From CAVVEQ01 sp963804865 (GTDB lineage Bacteria > Chloroflexota > Anaerolineae > Anaerolineales > Anaerolineaceae): a stretch of 64,000 nucleotides of DNA. Below the pieces are notes generated by a model, which was not told the DNA's origin, did no database searches, and was given only the letters and a program-made list of their open reading frames with translations. Made by a program: the position numbers and the translations under genes. The stretch is taken from the NCBI GenBank assembly GCA_963804865.1, contig CAWDSH010000001.1:124001-188000 (forward strand). The letters are read 5' to 3'. Shown in pieces: positions 27,808 through 37,691 of the stretch. Within the stretch, counting starts at the first letter, position 1. Every line of letters starts with the position of its first letter.

Positions 27808-28356
27808 ATGCGAAGAATCTATAATTATTTTCTCGTGATCTATTATCAGGTCCGGTTCTGGTTCTTGAGGTTGGTTGTTGGTGAAAATGCCTGGGAATAT
27901 CTTCTTCACGATTCAATATTCCCAAGCATTGTTCTTAATATGGCAGGTGCAAAAGTTGGTACGAATGTCAGAGTTGGGAGATGGCTCGTTCTCCATGAAT
28001 CCAGGGGATCTTTTAATAAACTAAAAATTGGGGATGATGTGTTCATAGGGAAGAATGTGACCATAGATCTGACTGATAATGTGATTATAGGGAATAGATG
28101 TGCTATCGGGATGAATGTTCAGATCATAACGCATTCAAATTTCGGTGATAGCCAACTAAAAACGACTTACCAAAAAGAAACGACTCCCGTCATGATTGGT
28201 GATGATTGCATTATTAATTGGGGATCCATTGTTCTTAAAGGAACTTTAATGGAGGACCGGGTCATCGTTTTGCCTGGTTCAGTGGTAAATGGTCATCTCA
28301 AGAGCGGTTGTACATATGTTGGAAATCCCGCAAGGGTGATCCCGCAAAAAGATTGA
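27808..28356 (+). CDS. Hexapeptide-repeat (LbH) acyltransferase
   Basis: 182 residues. From about residue 50 the chain has left-handed beta-helix repeats (GTNVRVGRWLVL, KIGDDVFIGKNVTI, NVIIGNRCAIGMNV), the loop ITHSNFGD and the end YVGNPARVI. This is the layout of acetyltransferases that modify sugars using acetyl-CoA. A hydrophobic N-terminal stretch (YNYFLVIYYQVRFWFLRLVV) may associate with the membrane. It starts 5 bases after the previous stop with no strong ribosome site, which suggests coupling. It likely decorates the glycan made by this locus. Confidence 0.85.
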   Translation: MRRIYNYFLVIYYQVRFWFLRLVVGENAWEYLLHDSIFPSIVLNMAGAKVGTNVRVGRWLVLHESRGSFNKLKIGDDVFIGKNVTIDLTDNVIIGNRCAIGMNVQIITHSNFGDSQLKTTYQKETTPVMIGDDCIINWGSIVLKGTLMEDRVIVLPGSVVNGHLKSGCTYVGNPARVIPQKD

Positions 28357-28363
28357 CCTTGTG

Positions 28364-29860
28364 ATGAACGAAAATCCAAGACACGAAAATGATTCATCTC
28401 TAATAACGAAGACGCTCAGAGGGCTAGCCTTGCTATTGGGTTCCCGCATTTGGTACCAACTGATCCACTTTTTCGTCAGCATCGTTCTTGCGAGATTATT
28501 ATTACCAGAGGATTATGGTTTATTGGGGATGGCGCTTGTTTTTACGGGCTTTCTTTCCACCCTTTCAGATTTTGGATTGACTTCTGCCATAGTGCAAAAA
28601 AAGGAATTATCAGATCAGCAATTATCCTCAATATTCTGGTTTGATATTCTTATTGGGGTAATATGTGCTGCCCTCTTGACATTTGTCAGCCCATTGATTT
28701 CGGCTTTCTACTCAGAACCCAAGTTGATCCCGATTCTCAGCGTTCTATCTATTAACTTTATCTTACTTAATGGGAACGTTGTGCCTTTTGCCCAATCTCA
28801 AAAAACGCTTGAATTTGGTAAGATTACAAAGATTAATGCCACCGCGGTATTTCTTAGCGGCCTGATTTCAATTCTTGCTGCATTCTCTGGCATGGGTGTT
28901 TGGTCTCTCGTTCTCCAGACTCTCAGTTCAAGCTTTATTCTGTTGATCCTTTTTTGGGCAAGATCAAAATTCCTTCCCAAATTTCATTTTAGATGGAGGG
29001 ATCTGAAGGAAATCTGGCAATTCAGTCTGAATTTACTGGGTTTTTCCACTACGAATTATTTCAGTAGAAATGCGGACTATATGATCGTCGGTCATTTTCT
29101 TGGATCTTCGGCTTTAGGATTTTATACGCTAGCCTATAATTTGATGTTATTTCCAATAACCAACTTGGTCGGTGTGATCAATCAAGCTGTATTCCCCGCA
29201 TTGGCAAAACTTCAAGATTCGCCTGAAAAAATTGCAAATGCTTATGTAAAGAGCTGCCAATACTTAGGATTATTTTCCATACCCGCAATGACAGGCCTGG
29301 CGATTTTATCAAAAGAAGCAATATTGACAATTTATGGTCAGAAATGGTTGGAAAGTGCGGGGGTATTAACCCTTCTTAGTTTAGTGGCAATTTTCCAGCC
29401 GTTTACTTCTCTTGTGGGAGTTGTTTTTCTGGCAAGAGGATTTACTCGTTGGCTATTTAAATGGTCTCTTGTGATCACTCCACTCATGATCATTAGTTTT
29501 CTAATAGGCATAAACTGGGGAATAAAAGGCGTGGCTACAGGTTATTTGATCGCACAAGTCCTTGTTTTGTTGATTGGAATGCCTCTCATGTATCATAAAG
29601 TAGACGTATCTATTAAGAATTTAATCCGGGCATTAAGCATCCCAATTATTGGCTCACTTATCATGGCACCTGCAGTCATGGGAATAAAAGAAATCATCGG
29701 GGGATTTTTTAGTATGTCCCCAACCATTACCTTGTTAATTAGTTCCTCATCAGGTGGGTTAACATATTTCCTGGCTCTTTATATATTGAGGGGGTATTTC
29801 TGGCCAGGTGTGAAGGATGATTTACGGATCATTCTTCCTCAAAAGGTTAAGGATGAATAA
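28364..29860 (+). CDS. Wzx-type polysaccharide flippase (MOP superfamily)
   Basis: 499 residues with about 12-14 membrane helices. RIWYQLIHFFVSIVLARLL and LLPEDYGLLGMALVF mark the N-terminal Polysacc_synt fold; FSTTNYFSRNADYMIVGHFLG and FYTLAYNLMLFP are the usual mid-protein blocks. It should move lipid-linked repeat units across the cytoplasmic membrane. A GTG at 28361 directly precedes the ATG at 28364. The stop overlaps the start of the next glycosyltransferase gene by 8 bases, so the two are coupled. Confidence 0.9.
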   Translation: MNENPRHENDSSLITKTLRGLALLLGSRIWYQLIHFFVSIVLARLLLPEDYGLLGMALVFTGFLSTLSDFGLTSAIVQKKELSDQQLSSIFWFDILIGVICAALLTFVSPLISAFYSEPKLIPILSVLSINFILLNGNVVPFAQSQKTLEFGKITKINATAVFLSGLISILAAFSGMGVWSLVLQTLSSSFILLILFWARSKFLPKFHFRWRDLKEIWQFSLNLLGFSTTNYFSRNADYMIVGHFLGSSALGFYTLAYNLMLFPITNLVGVINQAVFPALAKLQDSPEKIANAYVKSCQYLGLFSIPAMTGLAILSKEAILTIYGQKWLESAGVLTLLSLVAIFQPFTSLVGVVFLARGFTRWLFKWSLVITPLMIISFLIGINWGIKGVATGYLIAQVLVLLIGMPLMYHKVDVSIKNLIRALSIPIIGSLIMAPAVMGIKEIIGGFFSMSPTITLLISSSSGGLTYFLALYILRGYFWPGVKDDLRIILPQKVKDE

Positions 29861-31022
29861 ACCTGTTGTTGCGCACTTGAATAAGCAATTCTTTGCGAGA
29901 TCAGAAACATTTATTTATTTCTATATTTCCCAAATTATGAAATATCATTCTGTATGTTATGGCTGGCGTAATCCAATAAACTTGGATCTATTTCCATTCC
30001 CAATTGCTGACTGTTACTCTTCTGAAAGTTATTATTCGAAAATTGGTTGGCTTCTTCGTGCAGGAATAAAAAAACTGTTCAATCAATTTATCGATAAACG
30101 TGTCTTTATTGAATCATTCCATGAACGTGGAATTAATCTTATTCATGCTCATTTTGGGCCTGTTGGCTGGTGGGCATTGGAATTAAAGAGGATCCTGGGA
30201 TTACCGATGATCACCAGTTTTTATGGATATGATCTGGGCGATAATTTGCTTGAGATGCGAAAGTGGACTTCCAAGCGGCAAGAATTATTCCGGGATGGTG
30301 ACCTTTTCCTGGTTGAAGGTTCTTATATGAAAAACCGGATGATATCGAAAGGGTGCCCGGAAGAGAAGCTCCAACTTCAAAGAATCGCCATCCCGGTAGA
30401 TAGGATCCCTTATAAACCAAGAAATGTGATCAATAACCGTAAAAAAAGTTTATTGTTTGCTGGGCGTTTTGTCGAAAAAAAAGGCATCCCTGATATATTA
30501 TCGTCATTCAAACAACTGCTCACGGATGGGGAAAAGGTGGGATTGAGGTTGATTGGTGATGGGCCAATAATGCCACTGGTAAAAGATTATATTCAAAATA
30601 ATGGACTGGAAGAAAAGGTGCAACTTCTGGGATTAATGAATTATCAAGATTATATGAAGGAAATGGCGAATGCGGATCTTTTCATTCATCCAAGTTGCAC
30701 TGCTTCCAACGGTGATTCTGAAGGTGGTGCTCCAACTACGATACTGGAAGCTCAAGCATGTGGTTTACCCGTCCTTTCAACAACACACGCAGATATTCCC
30801 AATATTGTCATCCCAGGGTCAAGTGCCATTCTTGTAGGTGAACATCAGGTGGAAGACTTGACTAAAGCGACCAAGTATTTACTTCATCATCCAGAAGTTT
30901 GGGAATCGATGGGTAAAGCGGGAAGGCAATTCGTTGAAACAAAGCATGATATAAAACGGGAAGTGAAGAACCTTGAGGCAAAATATGAAAATTTGCTTAA
31001 GGAAAGACTAAGATATGCCTGA
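29853..31022 (+). CDS. GT4-family glycosyltransferase (WcaL/colanic-acid type)
   Basis: 389 residues. The N-terminal GT-B half contains FARSETFIYFYISQIM and LIHAHFGPVGWW; the C-terminal half contains LLFAGRFVEKKGI and the donor-binding EGGAPTTILEAQACGLPVL. This matches GT4 enzymes of exopolysaccharide clusters such as WcaL. There is no membrane span, so it works on lipid-linked acceptors from the cytosolic face. The start ATG overlaps the flippase stop and the end overlaps the next gene by 8 bases. The sugar is unknown. Confidence 0.9.
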   Translation: MNKPVVAHLNKQFFARSETFIYFYISQIMKYHSVCYGWRNPINLDLFPFPIADCYSSESYYSKIGWLLRAGIKKLFNQFIDKRVFIESFHERGINLIHAHFGPVGWWALELKRILGLPMITSFYGYDLGDNLLEMRKWTSKRQELFRDGDLFLVEGSYMKNRMISKGCPEEKLQLQRIAIPVDRIPYKPRNVINNRKKSLLFAGRFVEKKGIPDILSSFKQLLTDGEKVGLRLIGDGPIMPLVKDYIQNNGLEEKVQLLGLMNYQDYMKEMANADLFIHPSCTASNGDSEGGAPTTILEAQACGLPVLSTTHADIPNIVIPGSSAILVGEHQVEDLTKATKYLLHHPEVWESMGKAGRQFVETKHDIKREVKNLEAKYENLLKERLRYA

Positions 31023-31914
31023 AGTAAGCGTCATTATCCCGGTTCATAATCGGGAGGGGTTAATAACCAATGCCATCCAAAGTGTGCTGGATCAAACCTT
31101 CCAAGATTTTGAATTAATTGTTGTAGACGATCATTCTACAGACAAGACATGTGAAGAAGTAAAAAAGATAAAAAATAACCACATTCGATTATTAACCCAT
31201 AAACAAAATAAAGGAGCTCAGGCTGCCAGAAATACGGGTATTCAAAATTCCCTAGGAAAATGGGTGACTTTTCTTGATTCTGATGATGAATACCTGGAAA
31301 ATAGTCTGCTCCTGCGTTTGAATTGTGCTATCGAGAAGGAAGTTGAGGTTGTCCATTCCGAAGGATTGGTCATTGATCCGGGTGATCAAAAACCAAAACT
31401 TCGTCGAATTCCACCGATGGAAGGTGATGTTTATAAGTCAATCCTCAGAAGACCAGGTCCTGCCTTTCCAACGTTGTTGGTAAGTCGTAAAGCATTAGAT
31501 ACGATAGGGCCGCTGGACGAAAACCTGCCTTCGTATCAGGAATGGGATACCTGTATTCGCTTGGCGAAATTCTATCGATTCGGTTATGTTACCGCACCAA
31601 CTTTTCTCTATAACCGTTTGGGTTCAATTTCAATTTCAAAAAACGCCATAAAGAGCGCTGAAGGGTATATAAAGATTTATCAACGATACCAGAAAGCGAT
31701 TGAACAAAATTGTGGCAGAAACGCTTTAGGTCCTCATTGCCTAAGGATCAGTTATTTTCTTATGCGTGCGGGTAAGAAGAAAGAAGCAATGGAATGGTAT
31801 CGACATGCCTGGCGGTATAACCCGTGGCAGATCCGCCTGTGGATTTATTTCCCTGTAATAGTAATGGGAGGTTCTCTGCAGAAACTTGTCGAAAGAATCC
31901 GGTTCGACCATTAA
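31015..31914 (+). CDS. GT2-family glycosyltransferase
   Basis: 299 residues. VSVIIPVHNREGLI opens the GT-A fold; VVDDHSTDKT is the nucleotide-binding Asp pair, AARNTGI and FLDSDDEYL follow, and YQEWDTCIRLAKF is the acceptor-side ED-type motif. It probably adds one sugar of the repeat unit. The ATG lies inside the end of the previous gene, and the next ATG is 2 bases after its stop, so expression is tightly linked. Confidence 0.9.
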   Translation: MPEVSVIIPVHNREGLITNAIQSVLDQTFQDFELIVVDDHSTDKTCEEVKKIKNNHIRLLTHKQNKGAQAARNTGIQNSLGKWVTFLDSDDEYLENSLLLRLNCAIEKEVEVVHSEGLVIDPGDQKPKLRRIPPMEGDVYKSILRRPGPAFPTLLVSRKALDTIGPLDENLPSYQEWDTCIRLAKFYRFGYVTAPTFLYNRLGSISISKNAIKSAEGYIKIYQRYQKAIEQNCGRNALGPHCLRISYFLMRAGKKKEAMEWYRHAWRYNPWQIRLWIYFPVIVMGGSLQKLVERIRFDH

Positions 31915-31916
31915 TT

Positions 31917-33117
31917 ATGAAACTACTTTATACCATAACCGCGTATCCCCCTTCGATTGGTGGTGCCCAGATTCATACTCATCGATTGGGGCAAATACTT
32001 GCCACTGAAAACGAAATCCAGGTCGTAAGTTTTTGGAATAAAAATCGAACCGATTGGTTATTGGGCACCACCATAAAAACCGAAACCCTACCTTCGGATT
32101 ATAAAATTGACGAAATTTCTGTTCACCTGTTGGGATTTTCATTTTCCGAAAAACTCATCAGCCTTCCTTGGGTGATTGGATATTATGGCATGATGAATTT
32201 ATCTATAAATGCCCTATCACAGTTGATCGAAAAACAACTTCTATCCTTTGCAAGTCGTTCAGATATTATTCATAATATCCGTGTTGGTCGCGAACCGATC
32301 AGTTATGCTTCTTTTCACACTGCCCGAAAATTAGGGATTCCTTTTGTTTTATCGCCATTACATCACCCTCGATGGTCAGGTTGGCGTCACCGATATTTCC
32401 AACAGCTTTATCGCGAAGCCGATGCCTTAATCGCACTTACTGGTGCTGAAAAGGAAGCATTGGTCAATCTTGGTGTGCGTGAAGAGAGGATATTCGTCAC
32501 TGGCATTGGACCTGTGCTGGCGAAGAATGGCAACGGTGAGAGATTCAGATCACAACATTCCATAGAGGATCAGCCGATAGTCCTATTCTTGGGTCAAAAG
32601 TATCCTTATAAAGGCATCGATTTATTGAGCTCTGCGGCGAAATTAGTCTGGGAGAAGTTTCCGGAGGTGTTATTTGTGTTTGCCGGACCCAGGACACCTT
32701 ATTCGCGTAAATTCTTCCTGGAACTAGATGATCCAAGGATCATTGAACTTGAATCGCTAGACCTTCAAGAAAAAACAGATGCTATGGAAGCATGTACCAT
32801 GCTTTGTTTGCCTTCTTCTCAGGAAAGTTTTGGTGGAGTTTTCACAGAGGCCTGGTGGGCGAAAAAACCGGTTATTGGATGTAGGATCCCTGCCGTGGAA
32901 TCCGTGATTGATGATGGCAAGGATGGATTTCTTACAAATCGCGATTCGCAGGAATTATCAGATTAAGATCCTTGCGCTTCTCCAAAATCCAAATTTGGCT
33001 AAATCACTTGGCAATGCAGGTCGAAAAAAAGTCGAGCAAGATTTTACATGGCAAAAACTGGCAAAAAAAACGATGACAGTTTATAAATATGCACTTGGTG
33101 ATAAAAAATCGTTATGA
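31917..33117 (+). CDS. GT4-family glycosyltransferase, frameshifted
   Basis: Reconstructed length ~400 residues. The N-terminus TAYPPSIGGAQIHTHRL and the mid-protein text GQKYPYKGIDLLSSAAKLV and SSQESFGGVFTEAWWAKKPV are GT4. The first frame stops at 32964 after DGFLTNRDSQELSD, but the shifted frame continues KILALLQNPNLAKSLGNAGR, the normal C-terminal helix of the family. Removing one T from the TT at 32963-32964 would restore the frame. The 3' end overlaps the tagA-like start. It is likely intact in the living cell. Confidence 0.85.
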
Positions 33118-33902
33118 AAGAAAGTACACGGATTCGAATAAAAACGAGGGTCAGTATACTTGGCGTTGGTACCAATCCGATAACCATGGAGGATGCTCTT
33201 GACCAGATCGATGATTGGATTAGTCAAAGAGAAAAGAATTATGTTTGTGTAATGCCCGCTCATTCGGTTATGGATTGCTTAGAGGATCCGGAGCTCCGGA
33301 GAATTTTTAATCGTAGTGGCATGACAACGCCTGATGGTATGGCTATTGTTTGGTTATTGAAGTTGAATGGATATCGATTTGTTGAAAGAGTATATGGTCC
33401 AGACCTGATGATGTCCGCTATGAATATATCGAAAACAAAAAAATGGCGACATTATTTTTTCGGGGGAACCCAGGAAGTACTCGATAGACTACAAGATCGT
33501 ATTAGATCCGAATACCCAGGTGTAGAAATTAAGGGAACATTTTCACTGCCTTTTCGACCTCTCACACAAGATGAAGAAAACCAAATAGTAAAGAAAATCA
33601 ACGAATCTCATGCAGATATTGTTTGGGTAGGACTGGGATCACCACGGCAGGAAAAATGGATGGCTGAGAATATACAGAGGATCGATGTTCCGGTTATGAT
33701 TGGCGTGGGTGCTGCATTCGATTTTCTATCAGGCGCGAAACCGCAGGCACCTCATTGGATGCAAAAGAGCGGCATGGAATGGTTTTACAGATTATGTAAA
33801 GAACCAGGGAGGTTATGGAAGCGCTATATCCGATATCCAAAATTTGTCATTTTAGCACTATCGCAATTATTAAAGCTAAAGAATTATTCAATTGAGGAAT
33901 AG
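33114..33902 (+). CDS. WecG/TagA/CpsF-family glycosyltransferase
   Basis: 262 residues. SILGVGTNPITMEDALDQID, the catalytic-region TTPDGMAIVWLLK, GPDLM, YFFGGTQEVLDRL and VGLGSPRQEKWM are the conserved blocks of GT26. These peripheral enzymes add N-acetylmannosamine(uronate) or a related sugar as the second residue on an undecaprenyl-diphosphate-linked sugar. Followed 2 bases later by the WcaJ-type initiating transferase, it gives a plausible first-and-second-sugar pair. The start overlaps the previous gene. Confidence 0.93.
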   Translation: MKESTRIRIKTRVSILGVGTNPITMEDALDQIDDWISQREKNYVCVMPAHSVMDCLEDPELRRIFNRSGMTTPDGMAIVWLLKLNGYRFVERVYGPDLMMSAMNISKTKKWRHYFFGGTQEVLDRLQDRIRSEYPGVEIKGTFSLPFRPLTQDEENQIVKKINESHADIVWVGLGSPRQEKWMAENIQRIDVPVMIGVGAAFDFLSGAKPQAPHWMQKSGMEWFYRLCKEPGRLWKRYIRYPKFVILALSQLLKLKNYSIEE

Positions 33903-33904
33903 AA

Positions 33905-35317
33905 ATGTTCAGGCGTTTTTCAGCTAATTTTGCAGTTTTTTCAATCTTTTTAGATATGCTCCTTATCGATGTTGGATTGTGGTTTTCAGCCGCCATCCGA
34001 ACCCGACTAAATCCACTTTCTTTTGTTGCAGATATCCCGGTTGAAGTTTCATTACCACCTATCCTTTATTTCATTTTTCCAATCCTTTGGATCCTAATTT
34101 TCTTGTTGTTTTCTGTTTATGACGGTCGAAAAAACCTGAGAATAGTTGATGAATTCGGCAGTATGACTGTTGGTACTTTATTGGCAGCTGTAGCCATGGC
34201 CGGGGTACTCTATTTTTCCTTCAGGGATATTTCGCGATTTCTTTTCGTGTTTTTTGTAATTTTCTCATTATTCCTTATGCTGATTTGGAGAGCGGTGATC
34301 CGCTTGATTTTCCGGAGTAATTTAATCAAGGCTGTGCAGCAAAGACGATTCCTAATTTTAGGTGCTGGAGTTATCGGCAGAAAAATACAGGAGCAAATCA
34401 TTCAGAAACCTTACTTCGGTTTATCACTGCAAGGGTTCTTGGATGATGATGTTCAAAAAAGGAAGACTCATCCGGATATCCTGGGACCATTGGATGAAGT
34501 TCGAGATCAGATCGAGAAATTAAAGATCGATGATGTAATCATTGCACTGCCATTATCCGCACACGAACGCTTGAATCAAATGGTTGCGGAATTACACGAT
34601 ATGCCAGTTCGAGTGTGGGTCATTCCTGATTATTTTGCTTTAACCTTGCACCGCGCTGCTGTGGATGAATTTGCCGGAATCCCAATGCTGGATTTACGCG
34701 CACCGGCATTATCTGAATATCAGCGCATGGTAAAACGTGCTTTCGACCTCTTCCTCTCATTTCTGGCACTGCCATTTGTGGCTCCGATAATACTTTTATG
34801 CTCGATAGCCATAAAAATTGACAGCAAAGGTCCAGTATTTTATAAGTCCAAACGGGTAGGAGAAAATGGCAGGATGTTTCATATGTTGAAATTCCGAACC
34901 ATGGTGGAAGATGCCGAGCAAAAGCAAAATAATGTTTTAAAAATTGATGAAAAAGGGCATATGTTTCATAAATTGCGTGATGATCCTCGAATTACCAAGG
35001 TCGGAAAATACCTGCGTCGTTGGAGTCTGGATGAATTTCCCCAGATCATCAATGTGATCAAAGGTGAAATGAGTATCGTGGGTCCCCGACCTGAGATGCC
35101 CTGGCTGGTTGAAAAATATGAGTTATGGCAACGGAAGCGGTTTGCATTACCCCAGGGCATTACAGGATGGTGGCAAGTCCATGGGAGAAGTGATAAACCG
35201 ATGCATCTAAACACTCAAGATGATTTGTATTATGTGCAGCATTATTCGATCTGGCTTGATATTCAAATCATCATTATGACAATTTGGGTTGTTTTGACAG
35301 GTAAGGGCGCTTTCTAA
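33905..35317 (+). CDS. Undecaprenyl-phosphate sugar phosphotransferase (WcaJ/WbaP type)
   Basis: 470 residues. Four or five N-terminal membrane helices (to about 130) are followed by a Rossmann-like domain (FLILGAGVIGRKIQEQI) and then, after another helix near 280-300, the catalytic bac_transf domain: KSKRVGENGRMFHMLKFRTM, RRWSLDEFPQIINVIKGEMS, VGPRPEMPW and LPQGITGWWQVHGR. It starts the polysaccharide by transferring a hexose-1-phosphate to undecaprenyl phosphate. GAGGA lies 6 bases before the ATG. It closes the rightward run of assembly genes; a new promoter lies after it. Confidence 0.93.
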   Translation: MFRRFSANFAVFSIFLDMLLIDVGLWFSAAIRTRLNPLSFVADIPVEVSLPPILYFIFPILWILIFLLFSVYDGRKNLRIVDEFGSMTVGTLLAAVAMAGVLYFSFRDISRFLFVFFVIFSLFLMLIWRAVIRLIFRSNLIKAVQQRRFLILGAGVIGRKIQEQIIQKPYFGLSLQGFLDDDVQKRKTHPDILGPLDEVRDQIEKLKIDDVIIALPLSAHERLNQMVAELHDMPVRVWVIPDYFALTLHRAAVDEFAGIPMLDLRAPALSEYQRMVKRAFDLFLSFLALPFVAPIILLCSIAIKIDSKGPVFYKSKRVGENGRMFHMLKFRTMVEDAEQKQNNVLKIDEKGHMFHKLRDDPRITKVGKYLRRWSLDEFPQIINVIKGEMSIVGPRPEMPWLVEKYELWQRKRFALPQGITGWWQVHGRSDKPMHLNTQDDLYYVQHYSIWLDIQIIIMTIWVVLTGKGAF

Positions 35318-35417
35318 ATCACTAATTGTTTTTAGGGGGATCATTAAACCCAATAGAAAAAAATAATCGCACCATAACCCCGCATCTCCAAAATAAAATT
35401 GAGAAATAATCAACAGG

Positions 35418-35423
35418 TATAAT
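35418..35423 (+). promoter_or_regulatory. -10 box of the wzz-like operon, leaderless geometry
   Basis: TATAAT, then TGCGCT, then the ATG at 35430. A -35-like TTGAGA at 35399-35404 is only 13 bases away, so the -35 is uncertain. Confidence 0.5.
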
Positions 35424-35429
35424 TGCGCT

Positions 35430-36224
35430 ATGCAAAATGAATTTGTTCCGGTTGATATTTTTCTTAAAATCATAAAACGTTGGTGGGTGATAACTGGACT
35501 GATGATAATAGGCGGTATGTTCGGTTGGATTTTCAGCTATCTTCATACACCTTTGTTTGAATCAAAAGCAATACTTTCAACATCCATTGATTTTGTGCAA
35601 AGTGGATATCTGACGGATATCGAAGAAGACCAGATCTTGAATCTTATTGGAGATAACCTTCTTTCAGATGAAATTCTCGTTGAATTAGAAGATAGATTAT
35701 CAAGTTCGGGAAATAGCTTTTCTGTAAAAGATCTGCAAAGTATATTGTTTATCGAGCGCCAGGGTTACCACTGGACCATGAGAGCGAGAAATGAAAATGC
35801 CAGCCTTGCGCAGGATATTGTTTCTAAATGGTCTGAGGTGGTCGAAGAACATTTGAATTCATATCTATATCATGCCACGAAGGCAGCAACATTATATCGA
35901 AGGATTGCCGGGCTGGAAAAATGCCTTCTACACCAGGTGTGGGTGGAACCTTCTTCGGTATTGTGTTCATCAGATGATTCTTATGTGATTAGGGAGACCA
36001 TTGCGATCGAGCAGCAGGAATACCTAAAAGAAATCCAAGATGGTCATGGAATTGATCCAGCAGTCAGATTCCAGCTAACCCAACAAGCCAATGATCCGAT
36101 CCGGGTCGCTTATTCCCGGAACGAGATGATCCTCGCGGGGATGATGATTGGATTATTATTTGGTATTATTTTATTGATCATCCAGAAGAAAAGTCGGACC
36201 CCCGAAAGCAAAAAAAGTGAATAA
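35430..36224 (+). CDS. Wzz-like chain-length determinant
   Basis: 264 residues with a membrane helix near 20-40 (WWVITGLMIIGGMFGWIFSY) and a second near 230-250, flanking a ~190-residue external domain, as in Wzz/polysaccharide co-polymerases. The typical proline-rich block before TM2 is not obvious. There is no C-terminal tyrosine kinase domain. It probably controls chain length together with the Wzy-type protein encoded next, whose GTG overlaps its stop by 8 bases. Confidence 0.75.
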   Translation: MQNEFVPVDIFLKIIKRWWVITGLMIIGGMFGWIFSYLHTPLFESKAILSTSIDFVQSGYLTDIEEDQILNLIGDNLLSDEILVELEDRLSSSGNSFSVKDLQSILFIERQGYHWTMRARNENASLAQDIVSKWSEVVEEHLNSYLYHATKAATLYRRIAGLEKCLLHQVWVEPSSVLCSSDDSYVIRETIAIEQQEYLKEIQDGHGIDPAVRFQLTQQANDPIRVAYSRNEMILAGMMIGLLFGIILLIIQKKSRTPESKKSE

Positions 36225-37686
36225 AAGGATTTATGCGAACCTAACCAAATGGATTTGGATAATTCTGGTATTTACCCTCCCGGTTACCAGCATGCCGTTG
36301 GTTGTGAAGTTAAGTGGTTCAGATTCGGTCGCTCCTTTATCAGGACTCTTATTGTTCTTATTATTTATCGTGTGGTTCATCCCGCATATTGTCCATAAAG
36401 GCAGTTTGACCATCCATTCTATCCCACTCCTCCTATTTACAGTAAGCGTGATCATCTCTACCCTGTTGGTTTCTTTTAGGGTAATCCCACCTTACAAGGA
36501 CGTCTCAATGGCGTCTTCAATACTGAAGAGCGTTTTTACCATTTTCATTGGTATAGCATTTTTTATTATTGCATCATCTTTTCTGGGGAAAACCAAATTA
36601 TTTGACCTTACTCGCAAAGCAATTAATTGGAGTGGTTTGCTGGTAATTATTTGGAGTATTTTTCAGGTATCAACATATACAACCCGGGGATCCTATTTTG
36701 AATGGATGCATGTGTTCCAGAGGATCATCTCCACGAGTGATTTTTTTCAAAACAGGGCGACAGGTTTTGCTTTGGAACCATCCTGGTTAGCGCACCAACT
36801 CAATTTGCTGTACCTGCCTTGCTGGCTTGCAGCTTCAGTTACAAGGAACTCAGCGCATCTTAGGAAGATTTGGTTGTTTATTTTTGAAGATATTCTCCTC
36901 ATTGGTGGTGCGCTAACTTTAATGCTCTCGCTCTCCAGAGTTGGGATCATTGCGTTTATCCTTATGCTGGGTTTCCTCTTCATCAGGCTAAATTTTATGA
37001 TGGAAAAATGGTTCGAAACGAAATTATTATATTCAATGAAAAATAAATGGAGACTTAAACCTTCCTTATTCCGAATCCCATTTTTCATCATTTTAAGTGG
37101 CGTTTATGTGGGATTTTTACTGGTTGTAATTCAGATCTTTCAGAGATTTGATCCCCGAATGGCTACATTGTTCACCTTTTCAGATTTTTCAGACAATATC
37201 TTCCTCCGTTATGCAAATTCCTTGAGATTTGGTGAAAGGATTGTTTATTGGTTGGCAGCCTGGGAGGTATTTGGGCAATATCCCTTGCTTGGGGTTGGGT
37301 TGGGAATGGCAGGATATTATTTTCCTCAGAATATCAATGGTTATGGATGGACTTTATACGAGGTAAGGATGCTTGTTTTTCGGTCGACGGGATTATTAAA
37401 TGCGAAAAGCCTGTGGTTCAGAATTTTGTCAGAAACCGGTATCCTTGGATTTTCCTTATTTTTGGGATGGCTATCTACAATAGGTTTTTCGTCATATGGT
37501 TTGATAAGATCTCGCGAACCCAAATATAAGTACTTCGGGTGGGTGGGGGCATTTTTCCTGGTTGGAATTTTTATTGAGGGTTTCAGCATCGATTCGTTTG
37601 CATTGCCATTTCTATGGTTTTCTGCGGCACTCATCAGCGCAGCCTCTTTCACCATGATCCAGGAAGAAAATAGAATTTTACGATAA
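36217..37686 (+). CDS. O-antigen ligase/polymerase family membrane protein
   Basis: 489 residues with about twelve membrane helices. LSLSRVGIIAFIL in the middle and the loop LLGVGLGMAGYYF followed by ILSETGILGFSLF match Wzy/WaaL proteins. It lacks the TPR tail of the two relatives at 23253-27802. The GTG at 36217 is used because the nearby ATG at 36233 is out of frame. Sitting next to the Wzz-like gene, it is the best candidate for the actual polymerase of the locus. Confidence 0.85.
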   Translation: MNKRIYANLTKWIWIILVFTLPVTSMPLVVKLSGSDSVAPLSGLLLFLLFIVWFIPHIVHKGSLTIHSIPLLLFTVSVIISTLLVSFRVIPPYKDVSMASSILKSVFTIFIGIAFFIIASSFLGKTKLFDLTRKAINWSGLLVIIWSIFQVSTYTTRGSYFEWMHVFQRIISTSDFFQNRATGFALEPSWLAHQLNLLYLPCWLAASVTRNSAHLRKIWLFIFEDILLIGGALTLMLSLSRVGIIAFILMLGFLFIRLNFMMEKWFETKLLYSMKNKWRLKPSLFRIPFFIILSGVYVGFLLVVIQIFQRFDPRMATLFTFSDFSDNIFLRYANSLRFGERIVYWLAAWEVFGQYPLLGVGLGMAGYYFPQNINGYGWTLYEVRMLVFRSTGLLNAKSLWFRILSETGILGFSLFLGWLSTIGFSSYGLIRSREPKYKYFGWVGAFFLVGIFIEGFSIDSFALPFLWFSAALISAASFTMIQEENRILR

Positions 37687-37691
37687 TTCCT

